Source of the DNA: Effrenium voratum
Lineage: Eukaryota > Sar > Dinophyceae > Suessiales > Symbiodiniaceae
Assembly: GCA_963377175.1 (NCBI GenBank)
Contig: CAUJNA010002824.1
Span: 685,475 to 749,474 of the forward strand
Direction: 5' to 3'
DNA: 64,000 nucleotides
The position numbers and the translations under genes were made by a program. Within the stretch, counting starts at the first letter, position 1. Each line of letters starts with the position of its first letter. A model generated the notes under the pieces. It saw only the letters and a list, made by a program, of their open reading frames with translations. It ran no database searches and had not been told where the DNA came from. This document shows positions 1-13,000 of this stretch, piece by piece.

Positions 1-2208
1 AACTTGGTCAAACAATTTCTGGAATACAGTCGTTTTGCTCTGGGCAGGGCCCACAACGCAACCGGAGGTTCCAAGAAGCTGGTGTTGAGGGAAAGACTGA
101 TCCAGCTTTTGTTGTGCCTGGCGGACACAGTAGATCAGAGAATCTCAACGACAAAGGGCACGTCAACAATGCCTAGTTCTCGCTTGTTCAGAAATCAACT
201 CCGCAAGTCAGACACACAAGCGCTACTCTGACACGAGTCCACCCGAAAAAGTCATCTGTCCGGATGACATCTTGCAGGGACGGCCGCCACCTGGACAGCC
301 AGACACCTACTCTGCCTGCTTCCTCGGGCAGCACAAGGTGCATTCAGGGGGCTTGGGGCTGGCCATGGCTCGGTCCCAGTGGCCAACATGGCAGCGTCAC
401 ACAGAAAGAGGTCTATGCCAAAGGAGGGTGGACTCCAAGGTTTTTTTGGTAGAGAGATTGGTTAGAGTGATCAGATCACCGATCACCTGTATGAAAATGC
501 CAAATTTGTAGATCACTTGAGCCATCGTGCACGGTGGTGGGTGCATTGGCTGGCTATCTTTAACAGCAGGGCATGGCCAGTTTGGCTACGGCGACCCGCA
601 AACGGGCAAATATGAGTTGTTCAATCAATCATCAGCTACTTGGCCATAAAGAGCACGATCATCTTGGCGTGGGTCTTGCATCACAGCTTTGAGTGTTGCC
701 TTGCCCATGCAAAACCAGTCAATTTGAACAATAACCCTTTGTTCCAAAGTTGGCAATCCGTCCTCGGCGTGTTCGATACTCTCACGGGTAATCATGGCAG
801 CTCTTAATGAAGGATGAAAAAAAGCAAAAAGAAGAAAAAACACCATGTCACGACCATGGTAGCTCTGGATACAGAGGATCCACATGGGCTGCTTGAGGAA
901 AGGAACGCACACAAGGAGTCATGAGCACAAGATCTCAGTCCACGGATGTTGGCCAAGCCGCCGGAGGTGGCAGGTGTACAGCTGGATGTCCTGCAATATG
1001 CAGAGAATCGCGAGAGGCCTGGGGCGCCTGGGGCGCTTAAGGTCGCTCAACCATGGGTCACCTGCGTTCGGTTCGGCAGGTTGTCGCCTTGGCTGTTGTC
1101 GGTGTATGGTTCCAGAGCTCCGGAAGAGGATGACGCACATCATATTAAAATGAGAAGCAAGGACGAAGCTAGATGACAAATTGCAGAGCAACATGAATTC
1201 ACATGCGTCATTTGTCGTTGGGGGCATTGCATGCTTCGTTTGAGTATCAAGGCACATGTGCTGCCTTATTTTTGAGCCTAACTTTACCTGTCATGCAAGA
1301 CGACTGAAGGGACATTTCGGCTCTGCCACTTCAAACAGCACTGGCCTAGGCACAGAGATGCTCCTTTTGACTTGGAATGTCAAGTGGGTGAAACACAGAT
1401 TTGAGAGTTTGCTTCGCTAGTCAGCAGGGGAGAAGAGTCCATCGCAGTTGACTGGCAAGAGACACGAGATGACTCGAGAAGTTGGAGAAGCCCCGTTAGC
1501 CATGATTTTTGGCAAAAGGGTCCCCAGTTGAGATTCAGACCCAGTTGTTGACCGGGAGTCGTTGGCCTCAATGGACGTATATCGTGAGTCGTGGCTAGAT
1601 GTTGAAGTGCCACCTGTAAAAGCTATACAATGATACAATGGACCACCTAGGGCATATTCTTAAAGGAAGGCTTTCCTCACAAGATTTACAACAAACACCT
1701 GTGGGCCAAAGTAGAGGTCTAGGTCTCTTCTCATTCCAGGACGCCCTGAGTTTTGGCGTGGGCTGTGTTTTCTGAAAAGAAGGATCCCCTACAAGGGAGA
1801 AGTCACCCCTAGAGAAAATATCATTCGAACATCAAGGCTTCGACCCGATTCCGCGCAGTTACCTTGAAGAGACTCAGATCTTGGTAATGACGAAGCGCGG
1901 GCACCTGGCATAAGCAGGGACTTTGTGCCAGGCAGGAAGATGTTTGTGCTATGAGGTTGAAATTGGAAACCTGCGGCCACCTCGGGCAATCAAGCCACCC
2001 TGAACCCCAACTGCTCCTTTTTGCGCTCAGTAAGTTTCAGTGCGCTCAAAGTCAACCCTGGAAATTCACAACAGTCTAACATTGAGATAGACCTCTGCGG
2101 CTGAAGAACAGACCTCCAGCACACTAAAGATCAAGTCGTTGCTGAGGAGCTTGGCTTTAAAAATTAAGCCGTTTTGCGCTTGGCGGCTTGCCTTTGACTG
2201 CGAAACTT

Positions 2209-2209
<1 letters not shown>
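1..2209. other. Host DNA without a supportable gene
   Basis: Mid-GC sequence. Reading frames are short, overlap on both strands and match no family I recognise. Dinoflagellate genes are intron-rich with non-canonical splice sites, so single exons could be hidden here. Confidence 0.5.

Positions 2210-2254
<45 letters not shown>
2210..2254. repeat. (CA)n microsatellite
   Basis: About 22 uninterrupted CA dinucleotides. The flanking sequence is ordinary mid-GC host DNA; 2255-3150 shows nothing else I can support. Confidence 0.97.
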
Positions 2255-2258
<4 letters not shown>

Positions 2259-3156
2259 CGTTCGCTCTGATTGATCCTTTAATTGTTTGCCCTCAGCCAG
2301 ATCGCGGCCGGGGGATTTTCTTACAAGGAATCACTGCGGCCTTCTTGGGGCTGTGCAGACTTTGTTTCTCACAGCCCTGTAAGGCGTTGAGTCGCACATG
2401 GCTTCGGGAAAGACAATCGAGGATGCTAGTGTCGAGCCTTTGCAGGGACCATTGTCTCAACCGCCTCTTGCGTTGAGACCATTGTGTGTCTGTGTGTTCC
2501 AAATATGTGTGTTTTTTAGAACTGGTATGTTTGTCTGTTGAAGGCACTCTTTCTTGGGACGTTTTACAGACAAAGGGAACGTAGCAATCGCCTGGACGGG
2601 TGTTTCTGTTGGAGTGCCCTTCATTTCCAACGCAGAGGGGTGTTGAACACCACAAAGCCAGCCTCGTCGTTCAGTGTCCTTTTTCTCCGGGCACCATGTT
2701 TGGGAGCACAACGCGATGCAGAATTGGCCGCCAACAAGATGAGACTGTTTGGGATCTTTTTGATATAGTCTCATACTCAGGGTTCAATACATGTAGCAGG
2801 GAATCAAAAAAGCTGTGTCTTTTGTTGGGCAAATCCCGAGGAAGGTCAGTCCACCTTTCGCAAACCCAGGTTCCTGGATTTTCTAGAGCGAAATGCGGAT
2901 GAGGAGGTCTTAATTGCGAGGAGCTGAGTCTGCTGGGTGGAGCGGTCACAAGTGATCTATGTGTTGTTGATTGTCAAAAAGAAGAACGAATTAGCGCATT
3001 TTTACTCAGCCCGGATAGCAGGTTGAAGGTGGATGTAAATGTTGATGTGTACATATGGTTCTCATTGCACATACCTCGCACGAACACGCAAAGCAGTGTG
3101 CAGACCACCTTTCGAAACGGGGAATAGTCTCAGTTCCATGTTTGTTGGTGGGCGGT

Positions 3157-3450
3157 CATATATATATATATACACACCTGCATACCTACCTACCTACCTA
3201 CCTACCTACCTACATACACACATACATACATACATACATACATGCATGCATGCATACATTACATCGCAACCCATCGCATCGCAGTGCATTGCAGTGCGTG
3301 CAGTGCATTGCAGGCACGCACGCACTCAGACACACATACATACATCCATACATGCATACATACATACATAGATACATGCTACATATATGCACACATACAT
3401 ACATACATACAGCCAGACAGACAGACAGACAGACATACAGACGTACATGA
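3157..3450. repeat. Compound TA / CCTA / CATA / CAGA tetranucleotide microsatellite
   Basis: A short TA run is followed by CCTA units, then CATA/CATG units, a short island rich in GCATTGCAGTGC-like words (about 3265-3320), more CATA units and finally CAGA units. Apparent proteins rich in Tyr, Ile, His and Thr are by-products of the repeat. Confidence 0.95.
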
Positions 3451-3729
3451 AGGTTTTGCTAGCAAACTCGCTCTGACGTGCTGACAAGCTGCCTCAGCTG
3501 CACACGCTCAGACATGCACCCTTCCCAAGGCACTACAACCAACCAACGCAGGGCTTACCTCAGCCGCCAAATCATTGTACTGGTCTGTTGAAGGAAGGAG
3601 AGCACACGTAGCAAGCGGGACCAAAAGATGGACGGGTGACTCGTATCTTGAGCATGCTGGATCAATCCAGAGAACTGGCAGATGACCGTTTTGTTGAGGC
3701 TGTAGGGTTTGCTTTGGTTCTTGAGCATG

Positions 3730-3881
3730 TTTGGATTTGGATTTGGATTTGGATTTGATGTTGGGTTGAGCTAGATTTGGCTTGGTTTTGTCGAAGCGCT
3801 GCTGGGCTTCTAGGTTTGATGGGGGGGGAGGGGGGGCAGAGGGGGGGCGGAGGGTGGTGGGGGAGGGGGGGGGGGGGGTGG
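3730..3881. repeat. TTTGGA hexamers followed by a G-rich tract
   Basis: About five GGATTT hexamers occupy 3732-3762. A G-rich stretch with runs of 5-9 G covers about 3820-3881. The complementary strand reads as a Pro-rich frame that I treat as an artefact. Confidence 0.85.
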
Positions 3882-4017
3882 GCCGTTTTTGGTAAGCAGA
3901 ACTGGCGATGAGGGAAGAACCTAACGTTTGGCTAAGGTGCTTAAATGCACGCTCATCAGATACCACAAAGGGTGTTGGTTCATTTTGACAGCAGGACTGT
4001 GGTCATGGAAGTCGAAT

Positions 4018-4380
4018 TCTTGTAAATAAATAATTATTATAGTATTAGTATTATGAATATATATATATATTATCATATTAATAAATAGTATGTTTTTTTT
4101 ATTTTTTTATTTTTTTTATATTCTTAACATATGTATAAATTTATCTTAAGAATAACAATGGGAGGGCGGGGGAGGAAAATCCAGAGATCCAGAGATCCAA
4201 AAATCCGAACATCCAGAGATCCAGAGCTCCAGACATCCACAGATCCAGACATCCGGAGATCCAGAGATCCAGAAATCCAGCCGACGTATTTTCCCGCCCC
4301 AACGGACATATATATATTTATATATAGATATATATATATATATACATAATTATATTTACATTAAAAAGATAGAAAACATA
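4018..4380. repeat. AT-rich island carrying an ATCCAGAG 8-mer array
   Basis: A/T-only low-complexity DNA (4018-4130 and 4300-4380) encloses a degenerate tandem array of about 13 copies of the 8-mer ATCCAGAG (4178-4287), variants including ATCCAGAC, ATCCACAG and ATCCGGAG. No coding function is supported. Confidence 0.85.
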
Positions 4381-5320
4381 TCAACAAAAGCAACACAGAA
4401 CACACCGCCCCCATGCCAAAAGCATGGTCCATTCTGGACAAGGCATGGGGTCGACGGATTTTATACAGTTCAGGGCTGGCTCTGCTTGTGAATGAGCAAT
4501 CAAGACATCGCCACGGGTGGTCCCTTGGATTGGTCCTGCGATTCGCATGGATCCAAGCTCAACACTCATTGTTTCAGCTTCTGTGTTGATCCTTTCTGAA
4601 TGGATCTCTTGAAGGTCCGTCGCAATTAGTAGATATGTTCACATAGTGTCCCGAACGAGGAAAGTACTTGTGTCCTTTTGCCCCAGCACAATCAAGATTG
4701 TCCAACTGGAGCTCAGAATGAATATGCACTTCAGTATCTTGCAATGGTGTTCTATATGGGACAGCTATCAGATCCCTTTTGGATAGATCTTGGTTCCAAG
4801 TCAGCAGAGACCGGACCGCCCTCCTAGCCCCCAAGAAGCCTTTCGATCAGAACCCTTTTGGGAAGGTCCGGTTCGAACCCTTCTGGGTGTGGGTTCAGGG
4901 CCTTTGGTTTTTTGGCATTGGACATCCAAAAGACCTGACGATTCACGTCCAGCCAATTTAGTATGTCCGATTGAAAATCCGATTTGCAGGGTTACCAGCA
5001 CGGTGAAGAAGCGAGTGAATGCATTTGTTGGTAAACATCAATTGCCTTGGCTATTGAAGCCCCCCCCCAAGTGTTGAATACTTTTGGAGTGTGATTCTGA
5101 GGGAGTCAACTGTAATTAATCTAGTAGGCCCAAAGCAAACACCGGCTCACATTGGCCCGCTTGCCCCGGTGCCTCAGGCCCTCCGCGGGGGTGTGGCCGT
5201 GTGCGTGCCTGCGGCCTGCGCACAGGATCGCACGGGTCCAAAGCTAGGTCCAAGTGAACTTCTCGGAAGTGGCCATGGGTCAACATCCAAATCGTATCCC
5301 CAGGGAACATCCCCCCCATT
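4381..5320. other. No supportable gene
   Basis: Mid-GC DNA. Two minus-strand frames (4574-4834 and 4381-4569) are open and lie end to end, but they are in different frames and resemble no family I know. Confidence 0.4.
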
Positions 5321-5740
5321 ATAGACAAAAACGGGTAATAAGAAAAACAATATAACAAAATAATATGAATGAATAGTAAAAGAAAGGGACATATGATAAT
5401 AAGATGTTGATATTATGAAAAAGACAGATAATTTGTAAAAGAAAAATAATAATAAGAAAGAACCTCTAAGATGTTAATTGTTTTTATTATAAACTGCTTT
5501 TATTAGAACTTCTTTGTTGTATGACTTCTTCATTTGTAACCGCTAGAAAGAACTGGCCAGCGGGTGAATTGGATCTGTTGGGTAATTATTCTATCATTGA
5601 CGGTTTAATTTCTGAGTCTTTATTATTGGCCATCATAATTTCTATAAAATGCCAATAATAAAGTTGTAGATTATAAAATCCTTGACCACAGACAGAGAAC
5701 AGATTTATTATTAGCTTACAAATCCTGTATCTCTTGGATG
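5321..5740. other. Low-GC island with a strong hairpin
   Basis: Composition drops sharply to A/T-rich. A perfect 13-bp inverted repeat (5618-5630 with 5651-5663, 20-nt loop) lies inside. No open reading frame of note. The composition and stem would suit an organellar-derived insert or a small AT-rich mobile fragment; neither is proven. Confidence 0.5.
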
Positions 5741-8700
5741 AATTCTTCCACCCCAAACTGGATCACATTGGTTTCGACCCACAGAGTATGTGGAGGACTT
5801 CTCAAAAAGGTGTAGGAGTTGTTGCCCTTGCCATGTCAAGCACGTTTTTGAGGATTTCACTTGAATCGGCACAGTCAAATGGGGACGCATATGTGTTTGT
5901 CTCCAAACGAGGCACCCTCCCAGCCACTAAGATGGAACCTGACCGGGGTGGGGTGGGGGGGCATTTTCCTCCAAAAGGGAGTGGAAGGGAGGCTACCCCC
6001 CAAAACTGTGTCCTTTTGCTTCCCTTTCAAGCCAGCTCCCGAAAAACATATACCGGTATGGCGATTTGTTGTTCCTTGATTAGAACCCCCTGAACAATGC
6101 TCGGTGGACGTAAATCCGCGTGTGCCATCCATCAAGCGATCCCCTACAAATCACACCCATATGAGTGTTGTTTTTGGCAAGCACAGAAAAACAAGCAAAC
6201 TGAAACCAGAGGAAACCATCAATTTTCAACCAAACTCATCTAAAAAGGACCAGTGAACAGCTTGTTCGCATGAAGCAGCGATCAGTTCTGCCCTCGAAAC
6301 AGCCACGCAAAGGATTACATGCTCGGCGTAGATTGCGCTGCCTGAAAAAGTTTGTCTCTCGGATGTCAGGCTGTCCACAATATTGCCTGTGGCGTTGCTC
6401 CAATCGCGTCTTCACACTTCCTTCGAGTTGGTGCTTTGGCTCCCTGGTTACAAGTGGGAAACTTAGCCGTCTACGCAAAGGGCTGCTCACTCACGCCCTT
6501 CAGCTTGCAGCCTTGCAGGGATCGGAGCTCCTCAAGAGCGCCATCGAGTGCCCGGAGAAGCTCCGGCCAGTCCAGTGTCCGGTTTGCCTCAAGGATGGTT
6601 GTTGTTGGGAAACATTTTACATTGTTGTTTCTTGTGGTTGAGTGGTTGAAATCCCAACTAAACTGCTAGAATTTAAATGTTTGCTCCCCTTCCAACGTCA
6701 ACCAAGCAAGAAGGATGTGTAAGGCCAAGACAGGAGTAGCTGGCTGGCGGGGATAAGCAAATAAGCAGGCAACAGCTTAGCAGCTAGCATTGAAGAGGCG
6801 GTCAACTCCTCGAGGACAACCAGCCTCACATTTGCAAACCCTGAGACGTAGGTACATCGCCTACGCCGTGGGCTTCGGTGATACGGCGGTGTGGTTGCCA
6901 GCGCCCAGGGAGAATGTGGACATAACGCTCTTGGCCTTGTGCGACCAGCGAAATGCGCGCAAAGCTGAAAGGATCGTCAAGGCAGTGGCAGCCAGGACGT
7001 GTTGCAGCTAGGTATTCTCACAATCTTTTTAAAAAAATGGGTGTGGCTCAAAAATAAACAGGAGGGGTTGCGCAAGTTTTGGTCCATGTTTCCACTTACC
7101 AGGGTTGATTTTTTAGTGCCGGTTCTTTGAGTTCACAGCCAAACAGTTGGATCTTGACTTCCAGCACCATGATTGCCCCAAAGAGGACCAAGAGGACGGC
7201 TCCCGGCCGAAGCATTCACATCCAATTTATCATGCATTGGAGCAAATCTGCTCTTGTCTCACCATGGCCACATGCAAACCGCAAGTATACGATTCGTGCA
7301 CGCATATTGCTCTTTCCAGTAGATGTGTGCAAACTCCAGGACATTGCATGGACATACATTAGGGCGCTTGATCAGGTACAGCAACTGGAAGGTAGCACCT
7401 GTGGCAGTGAGCGAAGGCCAGAGTGTTGTGAGAAACTGTTTGGAGTGCTTTGCAGCTGCATGTGAATGTCGGTTCATGCAGACAAAGCTTGATGCGCCAC
7501 TGATTTTGAACTGGGAAGTCGCCATTTTGGAGGCTTACGGCTACTGAAAATTGGGCGTGTTTCAACATGGCCCCATCCAAATGAGTACGTAGGTCTCTCC
7601 TTTACACTCTGCTTGTATTGGAGTAAGCTTGAGTTTGATTCTGCGCTGTATTGACTGCGTCGCTTTTTTGTCGGCAGTTTCATGTACCAGGTTACCACAG
7701 ACTCCTGGATCGAATCTCCCGCTCGCTTTTGACACTCAACCCCCAAACCTTCCGTTTTGACGGATTGTCAACAGCTGACTGTGCCTGCAAAGGGGGGCCC
7801 GCCCGCAGCTTGCAGGGCTGGCCGCAATGAATTAGTTGTGCTGTTTAGATGTTTGAACATGTGGATTTGCCCCTTCCCGTTTTCTGGGCAAAGACGGCCT
7901 TTCCTTGTTGTTTTTGGCTGGTCTCCGAAGAAGCAACAGCCAGGTGCTGCAGAGCCGGATGCGGAAGCGTTCGGCGGCGGATGTATTGTGGGGCGCGTGC
8001 CAGCCAGTGCTCAATTGTGTTGCTTGGCGGCGTTTGGACATTTCACGCACAGGACACGGACCTGTGCTTGTTTGCAACTCCGCACTCTTTGTATCTCAGC
8101 ACGCCAGCCAATGTCGCAAAGTCACCCTTTCGTAGCTCAAATCAGAAGTACGGGGTACCAGCGTTTTCACCTTTGACAAGCCCTCTTTTGACAACAGCTC
8201 TTGCCGTAAATGGCCATCTTCAGGACAACAGTTGCGGGTTGAGAAGCCTTGATAAAGGCACTGCATCGGCTGTGAAGCCTTGTTGTTGTGTCAGGAAAGT
8301 TGGTTATAGAGCTGAATCGTGCACCAGCAAAGCAGCTCGAACCCGTGTGACGGCGGTTGATCACGCGTGGATGTGACTGGATGTGCAAAGAAGAAGTCTG
8401 GGAGTTTGCTTGCCACCCACTTGAAGTTGCGCTACAGGCAAGTGGCGCGTGCATCGTAACCACGGTGCAAACCAGTGGCATTTGCATGTTTGTTGTGCCA
8501 GAAGGTGAAAAAAATGGGGTATGCTGGCAACTTGTGTTTGAGTGTGGGTTTGCGCAGATTGTTAAAGGAAGTATGTTGAGAGAACGTTTCGACTTGTGCC
8601 TGTCAAGAGTCCATGAAACCACGAGTTGCTGGTAGTTGCCAGACTGGGGGAGGGGAGGTGTGGGCCTGATGGGTAAGGATTGTTCTTTTCATCCCACCCA

Positions 8701-9586
8701 CTTCCCAAGATGCCAAACAATGCGGTGTCAAGTAGGTAGTCATGGGAGTTACCATAGGGCCTATAGAAGCCTTTTAGCCATGTAGACCGAAAGTCACTCC
8801 AATCGTTGCAACGCCCACTCCGTTTGTTTGGCTTCCAGCACATACTTTCACGTGGGAGCTGTCAAAAAAAGGCTGAACAAAGGTTGTGCAAACCTCAAGC
8901 TGCATGATATCAAAGTGAATCTGGGAAGGAGATACGCGAAGCACACAACAACATTCATGCTGCGCATACTTCATCCAAGTTTTGGAGCCTGAGACACAAA
9001 AGGAGGGCGTTTCACAGCCCAAAATCGTTCAGGGTCTGCTCAAGTTTCAGAAGCTGCTCGTGGTTGCAAGGACTGGTTCTGCATCGTTTGGCAAGGGAAT
9101 TTGGATAACCAAACAACATGGAGGCTGTTGTTTTGATGGGACCATGATCCAAATTGATGCAAGTTGCAGTTTTGATGGGGACCACCCCAAAATGGCCATT
9201 GTTTGACAAAACCAAATTACCCATTTGGACTTGTTAAAATAGGGGAAACCTCGAGCCTCAACAAGGAACACCGCCCGAAGGGCTAGTTGTAACGCAGGGC
9301 CCTAACTTAGCCCAAGGCTGGAGTGGGGCAGCCCACAACGTGCTGCTCCAAGAGCACAAGGAGGAGGCACGGGGTGAGGATTTCGCGAATGTTTGTGTGT
9401 CTGTTTTGGGAATTGGTACTGCATGTACTGCACCCTTTGAGTTTGAACTGCCAATGCTTCAACCAGCGGAAAAGAGGTCCATGAGACGCAGCTGTTCAAT
9501 CTTTAGGTTGTGTTTCAAGCTTGACTAGGGCCGGTGTGCCAGCCGCCGCCCAACGGAGCTTAGTGTCTCCGGTCTCGCTCGAGCCC
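5741..9586. other. Host DNA without a supportable gene
   Basis: Mid-GC sequence with only short competing frames. The frame at 6790-7011 has an exon-like middle segment but no recognisable family. Confidence 0.45.
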
Positions 9587-10033
9587 ATGGAGGAGAGTTT
9601 GGACGCGGCCACAAGTCGCTTGTTGATGAAGAAGACCTGGTGCCACGGCCAGATCATCGCGGCCTTCCAGGGGGTGCTCTATGCACTGTGGGGATATGAA
9701 GGCTCCAACCTCCCCCAGCTCTGGCGGAGCGTGCTGATGTCCAGCATGGCGATCCTGCCATTGTGGAGCCTGCTGAGCTGGCGGGCCATGAGCGCCAGAA
9801 AGGCCATCTTCGGGTGGATGATTCTGGGCTTCGGCGTGCTGTTGCTACCCTTTTACGGCCTGGTGATTTGGATGGCAGTGCAAGATTCCTCCAACCCCTA
9901 CCAGCTGGCCTTGATTATACTCACCGGACTGCAATGCATGGAGACGTGCGGCTATTTGCTGGTGGTGGCATGTTTAAAGGACTCTCTGGTGACGGATGCA
10001 ACAGAACCCGAAGATCAGTACCACATGCTGTGA
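9587..10033 (+). CDS. Putative four-helix membrane protein (single exon or last exon)
   Basis: This is the most protein-like frame in the first 22 kb. From the Met at 9587 it gives 148 residues. A polar N-terminus of about 30 residues is followed by four hydrophobic segments, around residues 30-45, 55-75, 80-105 and 110-130 of this frame, then an acidic tail ending in HML. The frame stays open upstream to about 9521, where a TAG-G boundary could be a 3' splice site, so the true protein may be longer with exons upstream. I do not recognise the family. Function unknown; membrane location is inferred from hydrophobicity only. Confidence 0.5.
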   Translation: MEESLDAATSRLLMKKTWCHGQIIAAFQGVLYALWGYEGSNLPQLWRSVLMSSMAILPLWSLLSWRAMSARKAIFGWMILGFGVLLLPFYGLVIWMAVQDSSNPYQLALIILTGLQCMETCGYLLVVACLKDSLVTDATEPEDQYHML

Positions 10034-13000
10034 GCGACAGAGTGGGGTACTCATGCTGCAACTGAACTCCTGCAAACAATACGACTTTATGCTCGTGGAG
10101 CTCTATGATTCTGCGCTTTTGTGTTTTTTCCGACGGGGTGGATTGCCTCGGAACTGCAAGCATCTAATTGGGCAGCATGGGGTGCTCCTGGATTCGGAGG
10201 ATTCATGTTTGGCTGTCCCTTGAGTCGTGCAGTATTGCTATGCTGCAAGCATCCCTGTCAGGTTTGAGAGGTTGGCAACCTTCAGGAGAGGCTGACAGCA
10301 CATTTGCAGGGCGTTTCGGAACGACACCAAGGACTTGGCAATGCATCCTTGCTGAGAGGTGTGCGTGATATATTGTTGGAGGTCAGGGTCAAGTGGATGA
10401 CTCCAGCCTCAGTTTGTGTGTGTCCAGGCTTCCTAGGAAGCCTGAACTGGCTTTGCAGACAATATACATCTGCAAATTGGCATGTTGGTTGCCCATTCGA
10501 CCCAAGCTGACTGGGTGGTCAGGAAGGCATTGTCAGGTTGGACATGCTTCCACAACCGCGCAGTCTAAATCACTGAATGGAAGGGACAGTTGACCTAGCC
10601 TTCTCGACAAAGTGGGACTCTGCTTTTTGGCTGCGCTGCTGCCTAAGAATCTGCCACTTTTATGGGTCAAACCGAGTGATGAAACCCAGTGTCAGCATCC
10701 AGTCGGTCGCTTCAGCAGATTCTCAACCCTTGGAGAATTGAATGATGCCGACAAATTGGTTGCTGCTTGTTTCGAAGTGCATTGCTATTCACATGGATGC
10801 ATCATGCGTTTGTCCTGGGGATGCAGATGTACTCAACCCCAGAGCCCCCTTTGACAAGCTAGTCGGGCCCATCAACGCTTTTCCTTGCCGCTTGCACTGG
10901 TCCAGGCCGCTTGCTCGCCAGGATCCAAGAAGGCAAGGGGCAGAGGAGTTGAGAAGTTTGCAGAAAACGGCTTTCTGCACAAGGGGTCCTCATCTTTGCA
11001 TGATCTTGTCAAGGGAGGCAAGTTCTCTACTGAGAGTCTTTGAGTCCAGAAAGAAGTCCATTCCAGAATGCGTGCAAAGGATTGCTGGATTGGGAACACA
11101 GGTTTGCAAAGCACACACAGCGCTTGATTTCGCAGTAGCCGAGCCACTTGCTGCACAACCAGTTGATCAGCACTGATGCAAAAATTGCTTCGGTTTAAAC
11201 AGTCCAGACCACAACAGCCCTAACAAGCGCAAAGCAAATACGGCCGCGAGGTAGAGGATCTCTTGCGCTTCTTGCGGCGCCTTCCCAGCCAGTACCTTAA
11301 GAAGCCGCGGGCTGCACTGCGCGCTGTTCATTGTCTTTTTGCATTTTTGTCTTGGGCCGTCTGGAAGCGTGATCCTTCCGCAACATCAGAGCCGCCATGC
11401 TTACAGAGTACAAACATTAAGAGGCAACACTGAAAGCACTTGTCACCCAAATGATCTTCAAGGGATACCAACCTTGAATCAACATGTGGGCAATATCGAT
11501 GCTGATGGTAGCCTGGTAGCTGGCCCTTTCGAGCTTATCCACCTCTGCACGGCCCAACTTGGATTCTCCATGGTCGCAGGTGGATTCTGGTGGATTACCC
11601 TTTGCAGAGATGTCAGCCTTGGCGGTTTTTCCAGTCCAACGGATACTTCAAGAGACTGAGTCCTTTTCTCGGAAAAGCCCGACCCGACACGTCGAGGGCT
11701 TGGATTGCTTATGCACATGTTTGTTGCAGATAGCTTATATCAAAGCAACTCTCAGATGTCTAAAGCCAACCTGGCCCTTGGGTGCTCGCGTTCATCCATA
11801 AATCATGTCCTCCAAAAGGTGGATCTTGCACACTCCCTCAGGCTAACATGGAAGCTCCCCGCATTGGCCTCTGTGAATGAACCCAAGTCTTCCAGAGGGG
11901 TGGGAGCTTGCGTGTTAGCCTGGGGGAGGGTCTACTGCGTGTCTTTTGGACCAAGAAACAAAGCCCCAGTGGCCAAAGCCCTCGCTCTGAGTGATGCTCT
12001 CAGGCAACCGCCGCCCAGCGTGGCTGCTGTGCCAAGAATCGGCGCAGCATGAGGCCGCGACCAGAAATGTTCAGCTCCTTGCTCAACGCCACGGGTTAGG
12101 ATGTTCTCACAAAACAGAGGCTTTGTAGCCCAACTTCCATGGAGGGGGCGGGGGGGCATTCGATAGTCGATTTTTACGAGCACCTATATTTCAATTTTGC
12201 CGTATCGACCTTGTAGCTTAAGATAACCTAATAAGGCCTTGTTAAGGATGTGCTCGCCATTGACTGCCAGATGCCTCCCCCAACCCCATGACAAATAATC
12301 AAAGGGCACTTCCGCTTTTCAGGTTCCTTTCAACCTGGGCTTTGATTCTCTATGGGGCTGCAGAGGCTCCCAGCCTGGGGTTTCTTCGTGGCAAGAGTTT
12401 TTGTTCCCAGCTGAAAAGCGGGGGCTTGCCCCGGAGGGGATGCGTGCAGCTGTGTGCTGGAGGATCTTCAGAGCAATCTTTGGCTGTCAGGATTTGCTCG
12501 CTTTGTGTGCTGGCAAACATGGAGAGTTATGCCGGGCTTTCTTGTGTGCTGAATTCTGAAGGAATCCAAGAAGCTTGGGTTCTGGACCGGTCCCCAAGTT
12601 GGGCCGTTGGGCCAGGTGTGGCATGGCTGGGTGCAAGATTTGCAGGCCCATTGGGTCGAGGGATTCGATCTGACAGGATTTTCCTTCAAGAAGATTCAAG
12701 AAGGGCATCCTCAAAAGAAAAACATAGATTGGTTGATTGGCATCAGCCATGCCATTGCAGACAGTTGCTGGAATCAATGCGCGACAAGACACATAGACTG
12801 TCAAAGCGGTCATGCATCAAGCATTTGAGACAAAGTATCTCATGTGTAGCGTGGTCAGACGCCCTTTGGCTTGGGGTTGGTAGGGATGGATGGGTATCAA
12901 AGAAGTGAAATTAGACAACCACTGTAGGGCTCCTAAGAAAGCGAGCATGGTCGTGGCCCACATGAGGAATTTTCACCATGTTAAATTTCCAAGTCTCCGC

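Noticed and set aside
4868..4878. B-box-like GGTTCGAACCC
   Set aside because: No matching A-box or foldable arms upstream, so no tRNA or SINE call.
12288..12908. 206-codon + frame
   Set aside because: Composition looks random and a 108-codon minus frame overlaps it; no family recognised.
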